A stretch of 64,000 bases of DNA, taken from NCBI GenBank assembly GCA_033980235.1, contig CM067069.1, positions 31,855,041 to 31,919,040 on the forward strand, read 5' to 3'. A program made the position numbers and the translations under genes. Source of the stretch: Diadema setosum. Taxonomy: Eukaryota > Echinodermata > Echinoidea > Diadematoida > Diadematidae. This document shows, piece after piece, positions 21,682 through 32,763 of this stretch; within the stretch, counting starts at the first letter, position 1; each line of letters opens with the position of its first letter. The notes below the pieces were generated by a model. The model did not search any database. It was not told the DNA's origin and saw only the letters and a program-made list of their open reading frames with translations.

Positions 21682-24467
21682 ATATATGGGCAAGTCCAAG
21701 ATAATGTCCCCTCAGATGCTCAAAATTCATCTTGATTTTATCAAAAAGTTATTGATATCATGTTGTAGCCAAAGAGTTAAATCATATATTTCCAGCAAAG
21801 AAAATATTGAATTATGCAAATTTATGCAAGAAATATGACCTTGATTTGCATAAATCAAAAACAAACCTTACGTATGGGACAAATTATAAATATTCATCTA
21901 AAATCAGTTGAATTTGTCCTTGACCTAGTTCCTTTATGGACATGACCCCTGTATGAGTTAGTATAATCTGCAATTGGTAAGACAAGGTCAGCACATTAAT
22001 TATGCAAATTATGCACTTTCCCAGAACATAGTGTCCCATACGTAAGGATTTGAGTATGTTTTTTTAAGTTTTTTTCTGAAGATTTGTAACATTGACCAAT
22101 CATACTTTAGGAAGTTCTAATTTATTCATTTCAACTCCAGATTAGCAAAACTAAATGAGGAAATTTAATTAGTCCTTCATCTTATAACTAATTAAAGTTT
22201 GCTTACGTATGGGACAAATGCCTTACGTATGGGACATTACATGCAAAGTGAATGGGAAAACCGCCTTTTGACATGGATGCTATATGTCCTTACATTTGTT
22301 TGGTTTATGGTTATCTTTGCACCTACTCTGAAGGATATGTCTATATATCTGCCTCTCCTACTCAGTTGACCTCAGGGAGAGTGTAAGAACAGCATTATTG
22401 AGTCATTCTATGATTAAGAAAGGAAAATAAAGAATATTCATTTATACTTGTATTTTCTTATTTTCATTACAGGCTGTGCAGCTGGTCTTAAATTAACATT
22501 CCCTGTTAACATTTTGATATTGGACATTCTCTTAATTCAGTTATCATTTTCAACTTTACCTCTCTACAAAATGACTTTGTCCAAGAATGGGATTCTCTGA
22601 GTGTCATTTTAGGTGCAGTACACTGTTCAGCATGTACCACAGGTTGTACAGCCTCAAAAGCGAAATCAAAACAATTGTGCTTATGGCGCGCATCAATGAC
22701 AACATTATAGGTCTTACTGAAAAGAAAAATCACTGAAGGTGTGAGCAGGTAACTTTGTCATTACTAGAGTTGATAGCAAAGGAAAAACCCTATGAGAATA
22801 CTTTTTATTTTGATATGATTGTTAATATTTCAACTGCACACCCTCAGAATATGTCATGACTTATCAAGGTCATGAACATGATTTCTGAAAATCCTGTAAA
22901 ATGAAGACTATAGTTTACATTTGCTATAAACCACAATATCAATACTGGTTCTGTGGTTGGAGTGCTAAAAACACAAATTACACAAACAAATAGGGAATTC
23001 AATTTTCTTTTCTATTTTGTGTTTGAAGAGACAGATGTGCTCTGAGACACCTTCATCAACTCATACTTACTTTGTACCCCACATCTACACAATTATCAAC
23101 ATACATTGCAATCTGGTAGTGTATGATCAAATGAGGTTATTAGAATTTATTCAAAATTGTAATTTGCAGATCAGTGAGTTACTTTTCAGAAAGTGTTTCA
23201 AATCTAGATTTGAATGTGCAAATGATAATATTTCCTGTATCACTACACAAGCATGTATGTATGTACAAAGTAACACAAATTTTGTCATCTTTGGTTTCAT
23301 AGACACGAAGCCAAGCAATTTGAAAAAAAAAAAAAAAAAACAGCATTGGTACATACATTCTTCTATCTCCTTAAAATCTAAAACTTTCATTAAAATTTGA
23401 TTGATTTCGCAGGTCAGCTAAAATTCACATGGCAAAACATGATGATTACAGAGCAAAATGAAGTACTCTTGTTGTTGTTGTGTTTTGTGCTGCATTTCAA
23501 ACAATTATAAAGCTTTATAAAAACTTAGACAACTTGCAGTTGAGGTAAGCTTAGAGCTACTGAAAGTACCCACTTCAAACTGTATGCAAATTACATTGTA
23601 TTATGTACATGACATTTGATTCTAAAGTTGAAATTATCAAGACTACAAATTAGTTATTGTACATGTACATGTATGCTATATCAAGGTCACAAGCTAGAAT
23701 TCGCTCATTTTTTTTTTTTCATGATGAAAAAATATTGACTAGAGTAATTACAAATGGGCTAGAAATAGAGTGTCAGTATACTATATCTGTATGTGTAGAC
23801 ATCATGAGGACAGTGTTAATGCATGACGGAATCCAAACTAAGACATTTAATTGTAAATTGGTCATTACTTTTATTTGTTTTATTTTAGCTTTTGCTAGGT
23901 ACCTGAACCGGGAAAGTACCCACTTAGAAGTCTATTTCATTTGTTACATGTTGTAGCATGATTTGTGGAACTGAATATGACACTATGGGGAAATTTAAAG
24001 TCATTCCCATGAATGCATTTGTGCACTAAAGACAAATGTCCCATACGTAAGTTGAGCCATGTCCCATACGTAAGGTGTACTTTCATTAATTAAACCAACT
24101 TCATGAAAATATGCTTTATTCTTTTGCAGTGAAACTTTGCTGAAATATACTTCAGTATTGTACCTTTCTTCACTTCCAAACAGAACTTGATCAGTAAGGT
24201 ACTTTCAGAGAATTTTCAGTTCAAACTTTATTTTGAAAAATCCAGTTTTTCTCTGGTCCCATACGTAAGTTGGCATATTTTTCTTAATAAAACCATTAAT
24301 CCAAGGTCAGATGACATCAAACTTAAACACAATATTCTTCTCAAGGATACCAGTCCTCCTGATGATAAACAATAAAATCCAAGTTCTCCTTCATTACTTT
24401 TCAGAGGTTTGAAATCTCTGAATGTCCCATACGTAAGGTGCGCGATATCTTGGACTTGCCCATATAT
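21682..24467. mobile_element. 2.8 kb nonautonomous TIR element with eight 14-mer iterons (element A)
   Basis: Perfect 22 bp inverted ends lie at 21682-21703 and 24446-24467, containing GGGCAAGTCCAAGATA. Flanks are AT-rich (ATAT both sides), so the exact target duplication is ambiguous. The 14-mer CTTACGTATGGGAC occurs at 21867, 22202 and 22222 and inverted at 22033, 24038, 24061, 24256 and 24424, that is, clustered towards both ends. No ORF longer than about 130 codons. Repeated subterminal motifs are typical transposase-binding sites, and that role is inferred. Termini resemble those of the element at 59842-62887. Confidence 0.8.
22473..22496 (+). CDS. Alternative terminal exon (AVQLVLN stop)
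   Basis: A very good acceptor, TATTTTCTTATTTTCATTACAG, precedes GCT GTG CAG CTG GTC TTA AAT TAA in phase 0. It lies inside the 2.8 kb element, so using it would mean a transposon-derived C-terminus. This is the least likely of the three options on distance. Confidence 0.15.
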   Translation, partial: AVQLVLN

Positions 24468-24493
24468 AATACACTACATGGCCTACTTAATAT

Positions 24494-25102
24494 ATAAAGG
24501 GGAAACAAAGTCTAAATATAAGTTTGTCTGATTAGAAAAAGTAAAATATTATGAGTTCAACGGCACAATATTTGATCGAAATCGGGTGAAAATATTAAAG
24601 TTATGACATTTCGAATTTTCGCTAATTTTTCAGGAAACAATTCTTGAACAGTCAATATGAATATGCAAATGGCAAAGCATGTCATTCCCTCACAACGTGC
24701 CATATAGTTTGTGCATAATATTTTGAAATTTGCAGTTTTTCATTCAAACGCAATAATGCCCGAGGCTCAAATCCTGGTATATCCAACTGATCACTATTCT
24801 GAAGTTGTAAAACAAGGGATAACATCATGTTTCAAACTTCAATGACAAAAACATTGGATTTTTGTCATTTTTATTTGTACACGATTAATGGAAAATTGTG
24901 AGGGTATGACATGGTTAGCTCATTCATTTGCATATTCATACCCACTGTACAAGAACTGTTTTGCAGAAATTAGCAAAAGCTTCAAAATGTCATAACTTCC
25001 TTATTTTTCATCCCATTTCAGTCAAATTTTTATCATTGAATTGGTACGATTTTACTCTTTCTTATCAAACTAATTTTTATTTGGCCTAGATTTCCCCTTT
25101 AA
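24494..25102. mobile_element. Fold-back (imperfect palindrome) element, about 610 bp
   Basis: The ends AAAGGGGAAA and TTTCCCCTTT are inverted. The arms keep matching inward, for example AATATGAATATGCAAATG (near 24655) against CATTTGCATATTCATA (near 24927). The whole block can fold into one imperfect hairpin. It directly abuts the 2.8 kb element. Confidence 0.65.
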
Positions 25103-26912
25103 CATCAAATATTTCAATATTTTTTGTTAAAGTGTATTTCCTTATCACATTACAATTGTATTATTATGGGTGTATGTACTTATGCGTGGTATTTCCAATG
25201 CAAACATGGTATCTTTGAAAAGAGAGGAAAATACATTGTCAAAATTCAATTTCTCAATGACTTCTTCAATATCTACAAATTTCAAAAATTCTGTTTTCAA
25301 AAGACAAAACAAAAACAAAAGCATGATTAAAAAAATTGTTCATTGCGAACTGAACCTAAAACTGCAAATGGTGTCTAGTTCTGTTTTGTGTTTGTTTTTC
25401 TACCACCCCCCCCCCCCCCCCCCCCCCAGTAGTCTTTCCAGATCTGGAGCATGCATCTACATGTAGATTGTGCAGTAGAAACTCTCATTGTTCAAGGCTT
25501 TTGTTTTGAAACTTGCATTTACTGTACTTTTGAATATTTACTAACGATTGTTTTTTTTTTTCTACAGTAGAATGGACATTAGGCAGTGTGAACAATTTAC
25601 AGCATTCTACAAAGCTGTGTTGTTAGTAGTTTATATTCGTATGCATAAATTTACGACTCACGTCACCATAGTGTAAAACTGTGGAGATTGATTGTTATTG
25701 TCATGTAGAATAGAAAACACAGATGAATGAAATAACACACATTTTCAGAAGTGTTATGTTCTCATTTGATCTCTGTAATATCGAAAGCCAACAAAATCGA
25801 AGGATTGCACATAAAAATTGACAGATGTACAGCAGAGATGTAAAAACAAAACGATTTTTAAAAATGCATCACACAAAGAAAACATTTATGACATTTATTC
25901 ATGATAAAGTAAAACAAAGATTGCCCATCAACGGTATTTTCCACATCATGCTTTTTCAAAAGGAGCCTTATCAATCTGAAGTCTGTTGCATTTCCTTTGG
26001 GGTACGAAATAGAAAAGTGATAACATTAAATTGTTACAACATCTAAGTTAATCCCAGTTATCTTAGGTCTCCATCAATGCAACCTGTTTTATAACATGTC
26101 ATCACTGAGAAAAAAATATTTTTTTCATAGCATACCTTTATATCTTTTCCTCATTTCTCCTTCAGTTAATCCATGAGATATGTAAAAAACTCAAAACCAA
26201 AAATTATCATGATATTAAATCAACGCAACATGGTCTTTACCGTTGCAATCTGCTGGTTACAGCAAAAACAAAAACAAAAACAAACACACCTGCCAATTAA
26301 AAGCAATTAACAATCAATGCCTCTCCTTCAATAACCAAAACAAATTTCAAACATATGACCAATGTCAATGACAATAATAAATCTTGAAGCATTGGACTAA
26401 ACTTTGCACACTCTCAGCCATGACCACTTTGAAGGTGGCAGCCTTCATTCTGTAAAAATAATTTAGGAGACTTACAGAATATACATTTGTTGGGAAGAAA
26501 TTCATTCAGTTGGTACAAAACCTATATTTTGTCGTAAGTCACTATTCAAACTTTAACGCCTGAAGTGTAATCCCTCTGTAGCCATCAAAGTAATATCCAT
26601 ACAGTAAAAAAAGTCAGTTAAAGATATTGTGATAAAATCACATTTCTGAAGAAAGGAAGAAAGAGCAGGCATTGAAACAAATAGTATAACAGTACACTGA
26701 GGTATCAACATTTGTGCATATGATTAACCCCATCCATATGAAATCAAAATGATGAGTTTAAAATGATGAAATGTCCCAATACCTTCCTTAAAAAAAAAAA
26801 AAAAAAAGAGTCAAAAGTCTTCCTATGTGATGGCTGACAAATAGTATACCACTGATACATATGCATGGAAAAGGAGAAAAAAAAAGATATAATAGGCATC
26901 TTTTTTTTCTTA
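25103..26912. other. Intergenic sequence, no gene seen
   Basis: Contains a poly-C run at about 25406-25427 and A-rich stretches. Short reading frames lack domains. Confidence 0.6.
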
Positions 26913-27129
26913 GGTTACATGATATTTGCTTCTGCAACAATTGTTCTGCTTTGATTTTCCCAAAGCATTTAGGGTTTATAGGGTTTGTGATAGGGCTTTA
27001 ATCTAGTTTGATGTATGTGTATTAGCATGAGGAGTAGGGTTATATTTGTGGGTAGGAATTTATGTTTCGCTTATTATGCAGATATTTCATGGGAGTAATT
27101 ATTGTTGCAGGACTAAATATCATGGAACC
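26913..27129. mobile_element. MITE with telomere-like interior (family B, copy 1)
   Basis: The left end GGTTACATGATATTTGCTTC is mirrored by the right end reading ...GGACTAAATATCATGGAACC, and the match extends about 38 bases with mismatches. The interior has TTTAGGGTTTATAGGGTTTG-like G-rich repeats. Two relatives lie at 31525-31735 and 45528-45735. Confidence 0.7.
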
Positions 27130-27262
27130 ATATTCATATTATCACTATCATTATTTGGTGAGTGATTAGGGTTTTAAGTAGAGGATGGGGACACCCCTGT
27201 TCATAATACACTAATGGTCAAGATCAATAACACATTGAGCTCCATCATAACAAAAAGAATAA

Positions 27263-27938
27263 ATGTCACTGTGCATCACAAAACCAACAAAAAGTTGCAC
27301 CCCTTGATTTTATGTGAGGACTCAAAAAGGCTAAACAGGTTTACCAAGTCAATGTTAGGTTTTTCATGTTTTCTGAAAGACTTTTTCCTCTTCTACAACA
27401 TTCCTAATTTAGAATCATAAAATGGATTGGAAAGTGTGTTTTCAGCAATTTTTTCCACAACCCCTTTTTCATAGAGTAGTGTGATCAACTATGTTGTAGA
27501 GACCCCTTTTCATTTCACGAATATCTTTTGCACACTCTTTACTCTCAACTCAAATAACTTTTGAAAGCAAAACGCTACTGCTTTGAAAGTTGGCATTAAT
27601 AATGGTCAGAATAAGTAAATACAGCTTACCCAATTTCAGCTTAATTTAATAATCCCTTCATTGTTGTTGCTCGGGTGGTTTACATCCTCATTTTTGTCCA
27701 ACCATTGAACAGCTTGCACAGCTTGGTCAGGATTGAGCACTTGATTGGACCTTGTACTTGAGAGCCTCTTTTCTCAGTTCACACTTTTCCACAGTGCATG
27801 CTTTCTTCCAATATATAGATAGGTTAGGAGAGTCTATTTCATTTGAGTTATATATCACTTTAAAGCTTTCAGAATCTGTCCTTAACTAAAAATGCATGTC
27901 TGGCGACTTTTTGTTAGTTTTGGGATGCAGGGTTACAA
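27263..27938. mobile_element. GTGACC-type TIR element (family C, copy 1), about 676 bp
   Basis: Ends carry ATGTCACTGTGCATCACAAA and AACCAACAAAAAGTTGCA at the left and the inverse (ACTTTTTGTTAGTTTTGGGA, TGCAGGGTTAC) at the right. The interior matches the element at 40923-41591 in opposite orientation, for example the TTTCTCAGTTCACACTTTTC block. No ORF. Confidence 0.72.
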
Positions 27939-30900
27939 ATTGCACATGTCTTTACGAAGCATGCAACATTAACAGATTTGACAAGTTGTCACCACTTTGA
28001 AAAATACCGCCTACCAACATTTGGTATGTCTGGCAAGTTCAGACAGAGATGAACATCCATTTAAATACTCTTACATTCAATATAACTGTCAGTAATCAAT
28101 ACATTATGTTATCATGATTTGTGATTGATACAAAAGGCACCTATTAATACTGTACATTAGTAGATCGAATTTGAAAGAGATGTATACGTTGACTGACCAA
28201 AAGAGCCAATGATCATATGATGTATATTTCACATTTTCAGCATTGCAGTTAATTTTCAAGATTTCAAATCACATGGTAGTAACAATATCACTCTCTGTAG
28301 AATATTGTCTATATGAACATGACAGCAAAATTACATGAAGACCAATCACAGTGGTTTAATTCTAACATATGACAACTATCCTTTTGCCAAAAGTGCTCCA
28401 ATTGCTGTACTGGTGCACAAGAAGAGTATTATAAGCACATCAGGGTCAATAAAGCTTGTGCCGTTAGGGTTGCACAGCATAGGATTTCTCTGAATCATAT
28501 GAATAATAATCACAATCGCAAGTCTTCAAAAGGTCAAAGCATCAACAAGCTCAGCTCAGGCTGTCAAGCTTGTCACTCACAAAAACGCAGCGCCAACAAC
28601 AGCTGATAACAGGGTCTTTGATAAAGACTACCCCCATGATGAGACTTGTGAAACCACAAGATAAATCAATGTATTGCCCCACATGATTTTTCAGTTTCCA
28701 AGCACAGTGAATATCATTCTTTATTTTCATATCTCTTCCTCATCACTAGAACTGGAATCAATTTCACTTAATTCAAATAGCACACTGAATACATGTATAA
28801 CATTAACTCTTGCACAAGACATATCACAGACAAAATGCCAAGGCATTGGGCCATGTCGGCCTACAAGGAGTTGACTGTATTATTGATATCTGTATCTCCG
28901 GTAACAAATTGTTTCACATATCTACATGTAGGTCCTATATATGTCATACAAACAAGGGTCACAATGAATGACCAAGAAAAAAGAGCTGTATGGAAATATG
29001 TTCAGGGAGAAAGTAGAAGGAAAACACAGTTGGTCTGAATGTTTCTTCTTTTACCAATTGATTACCAATAGCAAGAAATTATAGAATGATTATTTTCCTT
29101 CTGAAATTGCAGTTATGAATATCACAGAGGCTTGTGTTGACTTGTCGCATGGTAGTGTGATCCACAGTTACAATGACAAAAGTAAAAAGCATGCAGAAAA
29201 AAAAAAAGAAAATTCTATACATTCATCTCCAACACTGACACAGTGGTTCCCACACACAGCTGCTGCACATGGGGGCTGTACTAAACCTCAGAATAATAAA
29301 GTTTGGAAAGTTTTTATATTCATCTTCAAACCCAGCTGAAGATGTTGTGCACCTCTCTGCACAGTTTATGTACAAGTACAATAGCTATTTACATCATTGT
29401 GCAGTTATCACATACACAATACTTTGCATTGAAAATCGGTTCATGTGGTTCAGAGTAAATGGATAGCAACCACATCTGCCATAAAAAGATATACTGAGAG
29501 ATTTCCATAATATTTATAAATGACCCGGAATCCAACAAGGCAAGATATGGGTCTCCTGTTTGCTCCATGAAGAAAACTATCACAGCACATTTGTCTCTCA
29601 ATGCTAAAATAAAACATTAGTGCTGTCTTCAGAAAGACCTTTTAACTGTTCTCAGAATAAAGATGAACAACTTCCCATTCTCAATTTCCTTTGATTTGTA
29701 TGTACGTGTACATACTGCAAAGCAAGTCTAGAATGGCAGTGATCCGGCTCATCAATACACTCAATGTTACTTCTTCAACCGAGATTTACTATCATCTCAT
29801 ATGTTAATCTGTTACACCCTGCCATATATATAGTCTTTCCATCTCATGATATGAACACTGTATTCTCCTTCCATTCCACCACTGTATGTATCTGATCCTT
29901 GCCTCTGAAATATGACTTGTTCTTCTCTTCAGTGTCATGTTTACCCTTCTCACTCTCCACATTTCCAGTATCACATAGCATCACAGTTAAATTGAACACT
30001 ATTTACATGGTATATCTGGTATGTGGAGTCAAAAAATAATATCATTTGTGCAACCTTTTATAATGATTAACTCTGTGCTTGACATTGCCAATTGAAAGTG
30101 CTTGTCCACAAAGTCTAATGGTATTTTGATTTTTTTTTGATGGGGTACAGCATTTCATCGAGTATGGGTTCCTCTGCTTCAATGCTACTCTAATTTGCCC
30201 AGTCATAAAGCACATATTCATCAATAAGTTATTAATATTCCACGCAAATTCATCTGTTTTGCTTTAAAACGCACTTGATGCCATTTTTACTCCTCCTTCC
30301 ATTCATTCTTTACATCAAACTTAAACAAGTCAGCAAGTAATGTACACACATGAGTGTCTTGTCCACAAGAAACTAAATTAGCATATTTTCATCTCATCTT
30401 CAATGACAATGGGTAATTCAGTGAAAGATTTTAGCTTTTAGGAAAGGAATTCTGACATCACAAGCTAAACTCAAATTGGGACATCTGACTTGATAAAAGC
30501 GATGTGACCCTTGTATGCATAAATGCACTCACAATTTGTCATGTCTGGATAAGAATGCAGTTTGAAAGCGAGGTAGTTTAGTGCTGTATTTAGTGATGGT
30601 GATGACGACAGCTTCATCAGGCTATGAGACTATATCGGGGGGGGGGGGGGGGGGGCTTACTCGTTTGCTTTAGCGAAACTAGTAGGCAGAGTTTATACCT
30701 AAATAAACTTGACTTATACAGTAAGTGTTAAAAATAAGAAGTAGGTTTAAGTACATACAGTAAGGCAAGTTCAACATGAAACATAATCATCAGAGATTGT
30801 GGACTAAACCATTGATTTAGTTCAACACCAGAATATAACTGCCATTCAAAATCAGTTGAAAGAGTTTGCCACATGATAAGAACAAATTCTGCGTAAGACA

Positions 30901-31524
30901 AATGCAATTTCTGTATGTCTTTGAATGCTAAAAGTATGAGAAAATATAACTTTGCCAGCAAAGTTTTCAACCTGAAAAAAATAATGGAAAATGACATATT
31001 TCGTTTTGAATATCAAAAATGAATCACAGCAGAATTTATATTTGTGCAAAATCAGGAAAACTTTCAGTCCTAAAACCATTTGGGTGTCTGAATCTCAACT
31101 AATATGACATGAAGTCTCATCTTAACCCACGGCATGCCTACAAAGAACATGGTAGGTTATACACAAAGTCTACAGGGATATCATAATCTACCTATTAAGA
31201 GGAAATGGGTAATAATAAGAGTTGCGGTCACTTGATGGAGACATTGCTTGTCCATGCTACAACCAACGTTACTTTGCCCATAACATGGCACAAATTATAC
31301 CTTTTCTAGAAAGATGCACATCATTATTAAAAACATCATTATCTGACACAAATACTAAGCAGGAAGGTGAGAGATTGTTATCTGACTTTTAAACATTGGT
31401 TTGTATACTTACCCAGTGTATCATTAGTTGGTTGATTTTGCATAGATTTTCACTGGAATGCAGGTTCATATACAAGTATGAGGGGGCTTACTTTAATCTC
31501 TGGGTCTTATTCTTTGAGAGATTC
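27939..31524. other. Intergenic sequence, no gene seen
   Basis: AT-rich, with a G-run at 30639-30656. It may include distal 3' UTR of the KCNT gene on the - strand, but nothing in the sequence proves that. Confidence 0.5.
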
Positions 31525-31735
31525 TGCACAACATATTTTCTCCTGAGAAATGATTTGCTCTGGTCTCAGTTCTAACAAGGACTTAGGGTTAGGGTTGTAA
31601 TAGGGTTTTAGGTGTAGTTTGATCCCAGGATTATGATTAGGGTTTATAGGGTAATGTTTGTGGGAATAACTCGTGTTTCGTTTACTGCAGATATTCCATG
31701 GGAGCAATTGTTGCAGGAGCAAATGTCATGGAACC
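31525..31735. mobile_element. MITE with telomere-like interior (family B, copy 2)
   Basis: The right end GGAGCAATTGTTGCAGGAGC with AAATGTCATGGAACC closely matches the right end of copy 1. The left end is a diverged inverse. The interior reads TTAGGGTTAGGGTTG and GGGTTTATAGGG. Oriented like copy 1. Confidence 0.65.
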
Positions 31736-32142
31736 TATTCATCTACAATCTGAGATATTATAGGCAGTTGTAATTTTGATGCTTGTCAATGGAACATTAT
31801 TCTCCTTCGATTTGAGCTTATTTTGAGTGTCATATTTGTGCTTTTATCCCACTTGGTTGCAAAATTGTGGTCTCAATTCATAATAAGAGTCCCATGTCTT
31901 TTGCATTGTTTGCGTGCACTGGCACATTTTAGAAACACATGCAACCATTTCTGTGCCAGCTTAAAGGCCACTCAGAGAAAACCTGTGGAATGAACTGTAA
32001 GATGCAGATTAACCTGTCAATAGGCAAGAGTGCTATGCACAGAGCACATCAAACTATAATGCCTGGTCTGTACCTCAAGACACTGTCCATTTGCAAACAA
32101 AATAAAGTCCAACCAGTCCAATCTGTCACCCATTCTCAAAAC

Positions 32143-32148
32143 TTTATT
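32143..32148 (-). terminator. Candidate poly(A) signal of the KCNT gene
   Basis: AATAAA on the - strand, about 475 bases beyond the KCNT stop codon, followed on that strand by a GT-rich stretch (GGACTGGTTGGACTTTATTT). It is the nearest good candidate found, but longer 3' UTRs are common for channel genes. Confidence 0.3.
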
Positions 32149-32621
32149 AGAAAAGTTTCAAATACCACCAAAACTAAAATCCAACTTACAGCATCTTCAC
32201 ATAAATGGACTTGGAGGAGAGTCTTCTGTGTCTTCTTGTATTGATGAGCTCATGTATTCTCTCAAAATCTCACACTACTTGGCTCTTAGCAGGGTATGTG
32301 ACTATACCTCTCATCCAACATCTCAGTGTTGCCTAGCAACACCAGCAAAACTGATGCTGTCCCTTCTCTGCATCAGTACTTGGTCCCACGACTCCTCTTG
32401 GTTGGCTGTGATGTAATAATAAATGCCACGTCTGCACCTCCCTGTTTTGTGAGTGTGTTGCCCAGCTGATGGCAAGAAAGCACCTTGTGGCCTGCGCAAC
32501 ATCACACGGGAGCAAATAACCGAGATGTCAGGGTTGAAGTTCCTGACACTCAAAAGCACAAGGATGAAAAGCTAAGCCACTTCATGGTTTCATCTGCTAT
32601 CATCAGCGGCAGAAGAGGGCT

Positions 32622-32763
32622 TTACAGCTTGGTATCCACGTTGGGCCCCTGTGGGTCTGGCTTGGGCTCGGTGTTCCTTGGCTTAACCCTCCGACTGCTA
32701 AACTTTCGCCTCGGTGGCATAGGTGAAGGTGTCTTGGGTCCCCCAGCTGGCCGGATTATGAAT
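32622..32763 (-). CDS. KCNT last exon (C-terminus)
   Basis: Encodes [11 protein letters not shown], a basic proline-rich tail ([15 protein letters not shown]) and ...VDTKL followed by TAA (32622-32624). It completes the DDI-IFIIRP strand of the vertebrate DIVYLIR segment. The end T-x-L is a class I PDZ-ligand form, comparable to ETQL of vertebrate KCNT1. Confidence 0.9.

Noticed and set aside
21867..24437. The repeated 14-mers as a CRISPR-like array
   Set aside because: Copies are irregularly spaced, occur in both orientations and lie within a TIR element in a eukaryotic genome.
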